A DNA stretch of 64,000 nucleotides from Rotaria sp. Silwood1 (GCA_905250075.1 CAJNOP010000004.1:682001-746000), one strand, 5' to 3'; positions 38,916-50,766 are shown, counted from the stretch's first letter. Notes: a model not told the origin generated them from the sequence alone. Made by a program: numbers and translations.

Positions 38916-39803
38916 TGACAGAAAGGTAAGAAAATTGGGGTTGGCCGCGAAAAAGAAAACTTTAAGATATTGTCTTGCGGTTAATGTTGCAACTATCTGT
39001 CATTCAATTGAACGAAGTAATTTTTAAGCAAATGTCATGTCTCGGTTGAAGCAATACTTCTGCTCTATTTAGTTTTCTTCTATACATACTATGAAAGATA
39101 ACTCTTATTAGTTAAAGCATGTAAGCTCGATCAGAAGTGCTTAACGATGGTCTCAGATTTTTCTCATTTTTACACACGTGATGGAGACGATTATTTGATG
39201 ATTTTTCTTGCAAACTGTTTGGAAAACGATTGAAACTACAATTTTTTATTGAGCTTTTATGAGGCGACCATGTCTTAGGAACGACAGAGCCAATTCAGCT
39301 AAAAACCTTTGTAACAGCATATGCCAGATCACCTCATTAGCAGAACAGGTTTCAAGCCAAAATATGGATGCATACATTTTTCATAGATATCGTTTGTTCA
39401 GGGTAAAACGTCTATTTTTTACCATTTATTTGCATCTGTATCCTAACGATAGGAATCAAATTATAGTCTGAAAGTTATTCTACTAGGAGATCTCATTGAG
39501 ATCTTTTTGTGACAAAAATTTCGGGTTGTTTCAGCAAAGTACTAGTCTAGAGCAACGCTGTCGAAATCTATTTTTTCAAAATTGCCAGTTTTGGGCGTGT
39601 GGACCTCAAAAATTATGTGATAACCTATAGTCTGTATACTTGACTCTGACAGATCATCTTTGGTTTACAGGTTGGCGCAAAAAATAATGTAAAATCTCAC
39701 AAAAAACGACCAAAAAAAGGTATCATCTTTGCGAATCTTAACGCGCTGGTTAACTGAATCGGTGATCGTCCACCTAGAATTCTAGTCTAAGACGACGAGT
39801 CAC
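38916..39803. other. Intergenic spacer between NHL and kinase genes
   Basis: About 0.9 kb, less AT-rich than the desert, with short chance ORFs only. It should contain the NHL promoter and the 3' UTR of the kinase gene. Confidence 0.5.
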
Positions 39804-42800
39804 CTAAATTTTTGTATCTAGGCAAGTTTCAACGCAGAATACAACAGTTATCATCACAAGTCGATATTTCCAAGTTGGTCTTGCGAATACTCGAGATACT
39901 CTCATAAGAACTTGCAAACATGTCCACTCTCATCGTTAAGGAGAAAATATGATCCTCTAACTCATTCTTCATACCAGACTCCTTATGAAAATCAAAGAAC
40001 TCATCATCATAGCAACGCTTGTCGATGAAGTCGATAAATTAGCAGAGACTCCGAGTCCAAAACCCTCAATCTCGAGAGATCCAAAAGTTTTTGTTTCGGA
40101 TTTCGGGATGATGGCGTAATCCAATTGAGGAAGATTCTTGGGTGGATATACATATTATTATGAGTACAAATGGCAATGTAGTGAAGAATTACACTTACTT
40201 CTACATCGATACCCAATTTAGAATAGATTGCTGCAGGCACTCTGCAATATCTTTTTCATATCACGATAGTTCATCACAGATGTTTCCAAGAGGCTTCTTT
40301 GGGATGGTAACCGAGGTGCTATGGTTCCCTCGTCAGAACTGATGCAACTATAGCTCATGCTGCATTGCACCTAAGAAGATATTCGCCGTAAACAGTCTTA
40401 TCACCAATGATTGGTTCTGAATTTTCAGTGGAATTATTACGAGCTTTCATTACACCTAGGGTACTCAGATAGAATAATTTTGATCGAATAGAAAGATAAC
40501 AAAATGAAAGATAAAAGAGGCATGACAACATGGTTTTCAACGTGCGTTACATGGCTATGCTGCTCGAATCAATAAAATGTTATTCAATCATGTTTTTTGA
40601 ATAAAGTTTCAGCAGGTCGAAATATTTTGCTCTGTTCCGTCCTACAGGAAGACAGGACATAGCTAAAAACCAATTTTTCTTCCCGCCCCTGTGACGATCT
40701 CGCGTCCACAATTTCTCTCTATGAAATAAGAAATCTGTAAACGGATGTCTGTGAATGTAAGCCACCACTTTGAAATTAAATATTTCATAATATGCGAGAT
40801 TATGTCTAGAGATCTCGCTATAGCATAAGCGACATCTCTTGTTAGATACATTTCTTAGCTTTCTCTCTCACAGAAAAGATAGTATGCAACAATACGCGTT
40901 ATGTTTAAGGCGCTGACGAAGAAAAAGCGTAATAAATCCTTAGAATCTTACCTTGTGTCTTAGATGTCTCGTTCGATCCTGCATTCCTGGAAAGGATAGA
41001 CAATACTAAAACAGATTTTATCTGTAACGATATATACCTGTGACGAGGTATTGATGATCGTTGTTCTGTAACCGAGGTTGTTTCAACTACTTTTACAACA
41101 TCGGCCTAGAAGTAAATTTGAATTTTTGACATAACTCAATTTTAAAAATTGCTTGATTCTTTTACTTGGAGTAATTTATGACACCTGCCGAAATTCAACG
41201 GCAAAACGAAAAAAATGTGCAAACACGGCTTATCACCATCTCATTACAGACAGCTAATGGACGGTGAATATTCAATCTCATCTTCAGTCATTGAGTGGTA
41301 GTCATATTTGATAAGAGATACTCTCTGTTCGTTCATAAGTATCTTTTAATCTGAGGTGTTCTTGTACAAAAACAAAAGCCAAAAAGGAAAATACATTTTC
41401 TGTGAAGAACTTGAGCGAGATATGTCGTCAAAGGCTAACTGTACTATCTATCGAATGGTGGTATCTTAATATAATGGCCATATATCTAGTTGTTCAGTTT
41501 ATGATAGTTCAATAATTTGTATTTTTTTTCTTTTTGAAAATGTAAATACTACTTTAACCAACATGCAATATAGTCCGTCTTTTTTTCTATTTCTATGCTA
41601 ACAATAAACGAAGCCATTCACTTAAATATTGGAGACTATGCTTTCTGCCATGGGAATGAAAAATTCAAGATGAAGAATAAGGAGCACTATATTTTCTCAC
41701 CTTCAGCTTTCCGGCTGCAATAGGTTCAAAATAGCCTTCTTTCATGGAAACGAGAAGCTGCTGGCACGTTGGCCTTTTGATAGGCTCATGGGCCCAAGCT
41801 TTCGAAATAAGTTCCGCGAACAACATGGGAGTAGTTGGCGGAATATCGAGTCTATCACCTCTTTGGACGAATGCACTGATCGTTGACTCGTCAGATTCTT
41901 CATATGGTTCACATCCCGTAGCTAGTTCCCAAAGCACTATTCCTAAGGCATACACATCACTAGCTTCTGTATGTTTTCCCATTTTGAGTAACTCGGGCGC
42001 TTTCCATGGCAAAGTACCGACTGAAGTATTTTTTGAAGATTGACACGATGTTTCATGACGAATTTTCGCAAGGCCAAAATCACCGATTTTGACTAAAATA
42101 TCTTGGCTTCTTCCAGTCATAAAAACATTGAGTGATTTAATGTCGCGATGGATAATTGGTTTTGTATGTGTGTGTAAATGATTGATACCTTTAGTCATCT
42201 GAAGAGCGATCGACCATCGATCAGTCCAAGTCAATTGCATTGTTTCTTGTCTTAGAACATCATATAGGGAGCCAAGAGACATATATTCGACAATAAGTGC
42301 ATAGTTTCCTGGTTCCATACAAGCACCAAATATGTTAAGAATATGATCATAACGAATACGGTACATAATCGAAATTTCCTTGACAAAATCTTCCTTAAGT
42401 TTATCTCCTAGCTGTTGAATTCGAATAACTTTAATGGCTACTTCATGATCTTGAGAGAGCCATTTACCACGATAAACATCAGCGAATCCACCTTGTCCAA
42501 TGCATTTTTTCAGTAGCAAATCATAATAAGGAATGTGAAGAAAAGCATTTTCTTCTTGGGCGATTTCTTGAGCTTTGACAGGATCATTTGTTTTGATAAT
42601 ATTTTGTTCAAGTTGATACTTAAACGAACGTAATCGCTGATTGATATATTGCTCAATGTTTTTATCCAGACCAAGCTGTGCTTCTTGTCTTCGTACCATC
42701 ATAAACGCAATTTCGTCGAGTTTAGATTGGATAGTATTTATATCAATTTGTTGATCGTTTGCATCATTGTCTGAATCAAAAATTTGTTTCAAATTGATAC

Positions 42801-43146
42801 CCAAGTTGAGATCAGTAGCGCTTTCTGATAGTTTACAATTTAATTCTTCAAATTGACGTTTAAAATTTTGATTTTTAAAAACCTTGAAAAACCATGATGT
42901 TTCATCGCTGAACTTTGTAATAAATTCAAGGCATTGCTTAATACAGCTGCAGAAATTTGTTAGAGATTTTCTGAGTTCTAATCTTTGAAGATCATTATCA
43001 TTCCTAGATTGCAAGATTGATGTAATAGCATCAACTCGATCTGCAAGACGTTTGCACTGTTTTTCATTAGCCTTCACCTGTTTTACGCTTTGTTTTATTA
43101 ACATTGCAATTTCATAGATAGTGCTGAGCACAGATGTTGGATCCAT
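39804..43146 (-). CDS. MLKL-like N-terminal domain plus active TKL protein kinase
   Basis: Exon 1 (43146-41701) encodes 482 residues. Residues 1 to about 125 are a helical bundle resembling the MLKL N-terminal domain: MDPTSVLSTIYEIA, then KQCKRLADRVDAITSIL, later FEELNCKLSESATDL. A helical linker follows, then a kinase at about 208-470 with GQGGFADV (216-223), Lys239 in VAIKV, HRDIKSLN (332-339), DFG (356-358), APE (383-385) and DVYALGIVLWEL. All catalytic residues are present. A donor after ...AGKLK leads, in my model, to exons 41105-41038, 40986-40952, 40455-40371, 40241-40199, 40136-39975 and 39926-39804 (653 aa in total). The first five join in consistent phase without stops; the last is weaker. 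Reading through the donor instead stops after 11 more codons. An acceptor (TTTTTGCAG) 23 bp before the ATG implies an upstream non-coding exon or a trans-splice site. The likely role is membrane-linked or cell-death-type signalling, by inference from the domains. Confidence 0.75.
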
Positions 43147-44240
43147 ATCGATCGAGATGACTTGAAACGCTGCAAAAATAAAATGAAACTGAGTTATCCG
43201 AGATATTGAAATTGCCAAATATTGAAAGGTACTCAAAGTCCCGAAAATTGACAATGCAGAAGACAGTCATCGTACAGTTTTATACTCTAAATCAAGCATG
43301 GAATTCTAAGCAACTCAAAGATGATCAAGGCCATTGCAGAAATTCAAGACCTAGGATTCCTTGAACTTGATGCTTGTTTAAAATTATACACATCTCATTT
43401 ACACATACGTTTATCTTCACTTTTCTGAGTTCTCTTAAATTTTGTTGAATTGTCTAGAATTCCACAATTTTCTTGAATACTTTCAACTCATGCCTAGTTA
43501 AGGAGATTTCTTTCCACAGTTGGTTGAACTTAGAGGACGGTTTCTTTCTAAGAGATATAGTGGTCACAATGGGAAAAAACTAGTCTTCAACTTTTCCGTT
43601 ACTATTCTTCAAAATCTTTTCCAATTAAAATAATTCTCTTGTTGTGATAACTACGGTAGAGTCAGAATAGGTTGTCTATTTGATCCTTGTGAAAAAGTTG
43701 GTATTTTTCGAAAAAGGGAAGCGAGTTCAAACATGAGTACCTTATTCATGTATGAACATCTAGGGCAATCTTGTAACGTCGAAAGTGTACTATGTCAGAC
43801 AAGAAACCATCTTACTCTCACTTATGCAGTGTGAAGTTGTCTAGAGTTTTGACTTATGATTGAATCAAAGAGGCTATTTCTGGTGTTATACTAAATAATC
43901 AGTTTCACTTCACAAATGCAGAAAAATATCGATACTGATTGTATGAATTTGAATTCTGAAGTAGAATCGAAACAAAAACAATTCTATGTAAGTAACGCTG
44001 AAAAACTCAGTTTTCAAGCGCACGAGCATACAAAAGAATGACATCGAATAAAAAATGAACCTTCTCAATGTCATGACCAAAGTTATCATATTTCTTGTCG
44101 TAAAAGCGAGATTAATTTTTGCCTACTCGATGGATCAAAATTTCAGCTAAAACTTCACTTCAAATAACTCATCATGGAATTAAGCATGATGCATGATAGT
44201 TCCTTCGCAACCAACAATAGAATTGTTCTATAAGAATGTA
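43147..44240. other. Upstream region of the kinase gene
   Basis: About 1.1 kb with no supported ORF. Bases 43147-43169 belong to the kinase's first exon (after TTTTTGCAG). The rest should hold the promoter; an upstream exon was not identified. Confidence 0.5.
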
Positions 44241-44983
44241 TTTACATTTAGGGGTGCACAAAATCCAGTCAAATCCAATTCCTGGATTTGACTGGGTTTG
44301 TCAGGATTTGGATTTGACTGCATTTGAGTTGGATTTGAATTTGACTGGATTTAGATTTCATTGGATTTGACTTGGATTTGGACTTGGATTTCAATTCGGA
44401 TTTGATCGGATTTGGGTTTGACTAGATTTGGATTTGACTATGTATACCTCCTACAAAGATTGTAGTTTTTCGGTATCAAAACTCGCCAAAACCGGTCAAA
44501 TCTTCGTGTCCATGAGACGCAGTTTTCTTCGCTCTATCCAATGGTGGTATCAAATTTCGTCTAATGTTTCAAAAAGTTTCAAGGTTTGACAGGTTTTTAT
44601 GCAAATTCTTGTTTATTGTTCACGCTTTGGATCAAATCCTGTCAAATCTTGAAACTTTTTGAAAGATTAGGCGAAATCTGATGCCACCACTAGATAGAGC
44701 GAAGAAAACTGCATCTAATGAACATGTAGATTTGACCTGTTTTGACGAGTTTTGATACCGAAAAACTACAATCTTCGTAGGAGGTATACATAGTCAAATC
44801 CAGTCCAATCCAAATCCAAGTCAAATCCAGTCCAATCCAAATCCAAGTCAAATCTAGTCAAATCCAAATCCAGTCAAACCCAATCGTGTCAAATCCAAAT
44901 ACAAGTCAAATCCTGTCATATCCAATTCTAGAATTGAATTTGGATTTGACTAGAATTGGATTTGGTGCATCCCTATTTACATT
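44241..44983. mobile_element. hAT-type foldback MITE with perfect 8-bp target duplication
   Basis: The element proper is 44249-44975 (727 bp). It is flanked by perfect TTTACATT direct repeats at 44241-44248 and 44976-44983. The termini read TAGGGGTGCACAAAATCCA and, inverted, TAGGGATGCACCAAATCCA. Both subterminal regions carry many copies of a GGATTTGACT-like 10-mer (inverted on the right: AGTCAAATCC). The whole element folds back: the block from TATGTATACCTCCTAC (about 44439) mirrors GTAGGAGGTATACATA (about 44776), around a centre near 44600-44625. An 8-bp duplication and this terminus are typical of the hAT superfamily. There is no ORF for a transposase, so it must be moved in trans. It lies about 1.1 kb upstream of the kinase gene. 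Confidence 0.88.
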
Positions 44984-46984
44984 CGGTTTATTAGGTGTTC
45001 TTGCAAATGCAAAAAAAACATGGAAGTGAAAAGGCTGTTAAAATGAGTGTATACACTTTCAAATGAGTTGCTCGGATATTTGACTCTGACTTTCTTTAGT
45101 AGACATCTAAAGGTAAAAAAATTAAATTTCTAGACTTTTACATACGTGTCCAATTACAATCCAATGACTACTGTATGGTATAAACCTGTTTAATACTGTA
45201 ATAGAAAACGTGTGAGGAAAAAACATCTAATAAATAAAATATTCCTGAGCATGTCATTGCTCAAAGTCATATCTGATACTAATAATTACATCGTCAAGAT
45301 AAGAGCACGTTCCAATAAATAATGAAGAAACCAAATAAAAAACATATGTCAATATATAATAACTTTCACCAGCTACTCTATCTTCCTATAGAGCGACATA
45401 ATACGAGCAATTGTCAAATATTGAGGTGAATCATGATATCTGGCCATGTTTGAAGACAATGCCAACCGACCTTAATTAAGTAATGGTGCAAGACTTTGGA
45501 GATAAATCGAGACTGTACTACCTAACGCTTTATATATCGAATATTCGATTATTTGTTTTTTCATTTAAAACAACAGCCTATTTGTAGAAGGTTTTATAGT
45601 AAAAAATATTCCAGGCGTTTTGTCTTATTTTCAAGCCTATAGTGCAAAAGAAAGAACATTTTTTGGAAAAATTCGATCTTACGTTTCTGGCAAGTAGAAA
45701 CATATATTCCATTTTGAGGGATGAATAATTTTGTCTGCGTTGCAGCAAGCCATTCAGTCACTAGGCAAGATGATTTCCAGATTGAGCATCAGTTTTTGGG
45801 TAGGAAGGAAAAAAATTGTTCTTTTTCAGGATCAACAATTGTCAGAGTTGATCCAGGTTCTGTTAGTCTCTAATACAGATGTACATCTTTCTACGATTCT
45901 AATTTCCTTAAAAGATGAATATTGACTCAGGCTCGTGTTTAATAGAGTCTGCGACATTACGTGCAATAAACTCACAAGGAGTAAATTTTGCCTCAGTATT
46001 CAAGACTTGGATATTTACCATCTGTTTATTCTATTGATTATTCATAACCATCTTAGAAACGCTCGTATATCGAAACTACTAGACAGATGAGACACAATAT
46101 ATTAATACATCTACATGACGAATAATTAAATTTGCAAAAATTATCGATATTTGTGCTACACATTCTCTTGTTTTTAATATAGGTACCGATTTAAAGTCGA
46201 TTGATTGATGCTTATTGTTAATAAACAGCTTGAGTTCTGACAAACATCGTTTGAAAGTAACACGATCGACAATACGACCTCTGATCGATTTCCGTATTGG
46301 ATTGTCATTAAACTTGCAATGCAGCACAATATAATTTGAAACATGACTTTTCATCCTCTGCATATTCAAAATTTCATACTGATCAAATTTTGAGAAGTGC
46401 CTTTCATTGATTTATATGCAATTGTTGGATCATGATTCAGTTTTAATTAAAACAATATGTATCCACTGATTGCCGATCAACATCAGCATTCCATTTTGAA
46501 AATACTACTTTTTGATCAGCACCAATCGATGCGAATAATCCTTGGACTATAAAATTTTCAATTTGTATACCTAACTAAGATTCACGAAATAAGAAAAATC
46601 AGAACAAAAAGAATGAAAGCACGCAAAGACTGATAAAGGATATCAGTGTTCGAACAAATGTCGAGAATAAATTTTAATTTATTTTAAATTTATTTTTAAA
46701 TCATTGTCTAATATAAATAATTCGAACATGTAAACATTTTAGTCAAAAGCAGCAAACATTGTGTAGCAACAATAATTAAAAAGATCAACAAATAGCTTTT
46801 ATTATTGTTCATTTTAAATTTTAAATCACCTTCAAATAATGACAAACAATCAACATTATGTTTATTTTTGTTCTATATACATTCTCTTTTTATTTATTTT
46901 AATTTTAAAAACAGACGTGAAAAAACTACGACTAATTTATTTTGAATTTCAAAATGCTATGTTGTTTTTACTACAGAAGATATT
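44984..46984. other. Spacer with possible gene relics
   Basis: About 2 kb. A plus-strand fragment at 45721-45873 (NNFVCVAASHSVTRQDDF..., then STIVRVDPGSVSL) and a minus-strand fragment at about 46550-46470 (LFASIGADQKVVFSKW..., stop TAA) have coding-like codon use. No complete gene can be built from them; the only splice that would repair the first is 30 bp, too short for an intron. A minus-strand ORF at 46363-46079 has an ATG but no recognisable content. They are probably decayed genes. Confidence 0.4.
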
Positions 46985-48056
46985 CTATTTAATATGTATT
47001 AATGGTATAAATAATGCTCCACACCAATGTATATAAATATATGTTGTTAATTGTAGTAATGACACATCAAACAAAGATAAAAGTATATAAGGTAAATGTA
47101 CAAGTAATAAAAGACATGTGACAATAAATAAAAGACAAGCATTAAGTGGTTGATCAATACAATCTTTTGTTTGTATTGATGATGAACGAATTAATGGAGA
47201 TGTTGAAAGCTCATCAAATAGAAAAAAAGATTCATGTTGATCCACCTTATATGGTAATGATCGATTAAATTTATTCGATACTGATTTTGAAAATGAACAT
47301 GTCCATAGCTGAAAAAAAACAATGAAGAAAAATAATTAGCTTTTTCTATTTGTATAATTTTATATTTACATTAAGTGTGTGTGATGGTTTATTTTGTGAT
47401 TGTTCTAATTGAAAATTAAATACAGTATCAATAAGATTTTTTAATTCTATCATATCTTTATGATGTTCATTAATATTTTGATTATGAACAATATTGTTTT
47501 TTTCTTTTTTATAATAATAATAATTAATTAAAGGCCAACAAATATGAACACTACTTAATACAAATGAAATAATTATTGGAATACAATACATAGTAAAATA
47601 AAGTATTGGAAATATCCACCATGGAACATTCACAGTTAATCTTCGATAAGGTAAATAATCAATTTCATCATATGATAAATTTAACCATAATAATGGTGAA
47701 TATGCAATAATAGGTGCTAACCATATAAAACAAATAAATATTCGTTGAAAAGAACGAATAGTTATTAATAAAACAAGAGAATAAAGTTGTACAGCATCAA
47801 CAATATGAAAAACAAATGACCATAAACGCCATGATATAGATTCTGATGACCATATCGTACGAAAATAAAAGAATGGTATCAGCCATATAGAAACAATTAA
47901 TGATGATAATGATGAATTAATTAATACTAAACGAATAGATTGAATTTGTTTATTATGTTTATAAATAATTAAATAGACTATATGTAATGTATTTATTATA
48001 AATATAAATAAAAGTAATAGAATAACTAAATAAAATTCCATAGAAATAGTTTTCAT
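46985..48056 (-). CDS. Divergent rhodopsin-like seven-transmembrane receptor
   Basis: Two exons, 48056-47370 and 47308-46985, joined in phase 0 (336 aa from the first ATG, MKTISMEF). Exon 1 encodes five hydrophobic segments (about residues 7-30, 42-64, 80-103, 106-128 and 148-175), and exon 2 the last two (NACLLFIVTCLLLLVHLPYI and a segment ending CGALFIPLIHI). Between segments 5 and 6 is a charged cytoplasmic loop of about 90 residues. The DRY motif is replaced by a TIRSFQR-like sequence and NPxxY is not recognisable, so ligand and G-protein coupling are unknown. The cytoplasmic tail is almost absent. An acceptor (ATATTTTAG) ends 2 bp before the ATG, implying either an upstream 5' UTR exon or spliced-leader trans-splicing. 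A second ATG five codons later could also serve. Confidence 0.7.
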
Positions 48057-48381
48057 ATCTAAAATATTCAAAATTTGTTTCTTTTTTTATCATAAACATG
48101 TTACTTAGTTTTCTACATCAATGAACACATCTGTTCTTGATCGACATCATTATGTCTGTTCATTGTGATGTATATATGATCTGTGTGATAGGATATTTTA
48201 CTAGTTTAACCTTTTCTTTTTTGTATGACAGAAACAATAATGTTCATAAGACAGGATAATCATCTAATTACGTTATGAAATATTGATACAATGATTAAAT
48301 AATTGTATTCCATTATTTTAAAAATAGAACTAATCAGAAAATATAAAATTAATATTTACTGTTTATATAATCAGAGCGAAA

Positions 48382-48399
48382 AAGAGAGAGAGAGAGAGT
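48382..48399. repeat. GA microsatellite
   Basis: (AG)n run of about nine units. Confidence 0.85.
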
Positions 48400-50060
48400 A
48401 ATTCATTTCTTATATTCAATGTCATGTCGGGTTAATATAAACCAACATTATGTTGTCGATACTTTTTGTTTCTTTGAATATTGATTGTTCTTTGCATAGA
48501 AAAAAAAATCTTCTGTAAGACATTTTATGCTTATATATGATGTAATCTTGATTGAAATTGAATGTATATATTGGTTAGATTGACTAGTAAAAAAACACTC
48601 GTTAATCTGAATGAATAAGAAAGGTTAAGAAATAATCTATCAATAAAAAAAGAGTATTAAATTTCTTAGGATTCAGAAAGATTTACTTTTTTTTCTTCAG
48701 ATTAGATGCTTTTTCTTTTTCTCTAGAATTTATCTCTTAATTATTCACTTCATCATTTAATTTATTTCTAAATTATTGATTCACATAAAACAATAGAATA
48801 AAATTTTTATCTCATTACACGTAGTTAGAAGTATTTTTTTTTCTTCTTTTTTTAAGGATATGTTCGCATTTTATATGTAATGAAAAAAATGATTTATGTT
48901 TTATTCAACAAAATTTAAACTTAAGTATAGATATGAATATTTAATTAAAAAGTCTAAATAAAATGTTAAGATTCTTTTCGATGAGATTTTTCATTACAGA
49001 CCTTTATCTTTTTTCTTCAAGCTTCCTGATTTGATCATTCTCTTGCTTATATTCTTGACGAAATGAAAATGAGATTGAAATTGATTTATAAGGCTTGGAG
49101 AGAATACTATGATATTCTTTTTAACAGAACAGCTCAAAAGAAAAAGTTTACGTAAGTTTACACAATGTCTTATCGCATATTAGTTAAAACTATTTCAAGA
49201 GAACATGAAATCATTTTTTTCCAATGATTGATCATCAAAAAACCTAAGAGCAAAAATCAACGAACAATTTTTTTTTTACAAATTATTAACAATATGATTT
49301 CTTCCGTGAGAAATTCATTTGCATTTAAATCTATTGATAAAAGTAATTTATTGACTATTAAATTTAACTAATATATTGAAAATAAAATCTCGTTAGTCTA
49401 CATTTCTCTATGAGTACAAAATAAATAGTAAATATGCACACAAAAATAAATAAACGTCATCAAGATAATAAAATAAAACTGTATTTGAAGATTTTTCGTG
49501 ATAAGATTGTAAAATATTCTCTTGAGTAAATATGTATATTTGATCAAGGACAACTGAGATTTTCTTTTCAATTGAATATGTATTTAAAAAAACATTATCT
49601 AATTAGGATGTTTTTCTATAATTAGAAGCATTTATTATTATTTTTCAAATAGTTTTCGTTTTATCCAATGAATAAAATCAAACTCACATAGTTTATGTAC
49701 ATATAATGTTCTCTACATCGATAATGATAATGACGAAGTCGATAACTTGAAAAAAGCTCAAAACAATCAATATTTTCATCTACTAAATGATTCTTTAGCT
49801 AAATGATCATTCGACAAGCAAACTTTGTACCGTCATCATAAGGACATTTTTTTAATAAAACATTCATATCAGCAATCTATGCAAATATAAAAATATAGAA
49901 CCTTAACTATAACCAGGTAAAAATGTCAACTTAATGATGATAGCTCATTTATTTTTTTTTTTATCTTTGACATTATGTAAGTTGAAATTGATAGAAATAA
50001 GCATACATCTATTTATCATTTATATTGTTTATTCATTTGACGAAGCAAAAGATAACGAAA

Positions 50061-50070
50061 CGTATAAAAA
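50061..50070 (+). promoter_or_regulatory. Candidate TATA box of the GST gene
   Basis: GTATAAAAAG sits about 65 bp upstream of the ATG at 50134, a plausible core-promoter position for a short-leader gene. In a region this AT-rich it could be chance. Confidence 0.35.
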
Positions 50071-50133
50071 GTCGTGTAAGTTTATGCTTTTTTTTTATTC
50101 ATTTCATTTATTTGTATCATTATATCAACAAAA

Positions 50134-50766
50134 ATGAGCAGCAGTGATCTTAAATTATATTATTTTAATTTACAAGCTCGGGGTGAACTTACTCGACTTA
50201 TATTAGCAGCAGGTGGTCGTAAATATGAAGATATTCGTTTTGATATGAATCAATGGCCTGAATATAAACCAAAAATGATTTTAGGTCAATGTCCTGTATT
50301 AGAATTAGCTGATGGTACACAAATCCCACAATCAATGGCAATTGCTCGTTATATAGCTCATGAAACAGGTTTAGCTGGTACAAATAATCTTGAAGCAGCT
50401 AAAATTGATGCTGTTGTTGATACACAACGTGATATAAATGAAACATTTTATACTAAAGTTTTCTTTGAAAAAGATGAAACCAAAAAAGCTGAAGAATTAG
50501 AAAAATTTTTAAATGAAACTCTTGTTAAACATGTGGAAAATTTAGGTAAATTAAAAAAAGCTTATAGTCAAAATGAATCTTATTTTGTTGGAAATCAATT
50601 ATCATGGGCTGATTTATTTGTATATCAATCTATTCAATCTTTATTAAAAGCTGTACCAGATGTTAAAGGAAAATTTGGTGATAAATTCAAACCATTAATT
50701 GATGCTGTTCATGGTAATACAAAATTAAAAGAATATTTAGATAGTCGACCAACAACAGACTTTTAA
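50134..50766 (+). CDS. Glutathione S-transferase, sigma class
   Basis: An intronless 210-aa ORF of normal family length. The N-terminal thioredoxin-like domain (about 1-80) has the sigma-class start KLYYFNLQARGE with the catalytic Tyr at position 10. It continues with the cis-Pro motif QCPVLEL and the glutathione-binding QSMAIARYIA (SNAIL/TRAIL type). The all-helical C-terminal domain contains NQLSWADLFVYQSIQSL, the conserved N-capping box and Asp of GSTs. It conjugates glutathione to electrophiles and lipid peroxides; some sigma members are prostaglandin D synthases, which cannot be told from sequence. It is cytosolic, without a signal peptide. An AATAAA polyadenylation signal lies about 65 bp after the stop. 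The lack of introns differs from the neighbouring intron-split genes. Confidence 0.93.
   Translation: MSSSDLKLYYFNLQARGELTRLILAAGGRKYEDIRFDMNQWPEYKPKMILGQCPVLELADGTQIPQSMAIARYIAHETGLAGTNNLEAAKIDAVVDTQRDINETFYTKVFFEKDETKKAEELEKFLNETLVKHVENLGKLKKAYSQNESYFVGNQLSWADLFVYQSIQSLLKAVPDVKGKFGDKFKPLIDAVHGNTKLKEYLDSRPTTDF

Larger units (their letters stand above)
48057..50133. other. Intergenic spacer, divergent promoters of the 7TM receptor and GST
   Basis: About 2 kb, AT-rich, with a GA microsatellite (48382-48399). A TATA-like GTATAAAAAG lies at about 50061-50070, about 65 bp before the GST start codon. The short ORF at 49934-50137 is a chance frame through this promoter. Confidence 0.5.

Noticed and set aside
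45800-45829. 30-bp GT-AG intron that would join two coding-like pieces
   Set aside because: Too short for a spliceosomal intron; the locus is better read as a decayed fragment.
46985-48071. Longer receptor start at 48071
   Set aside because: The codon there is TTG, and an acceptor (ATATTTTAG) falls between it and the first ATG at 48056.
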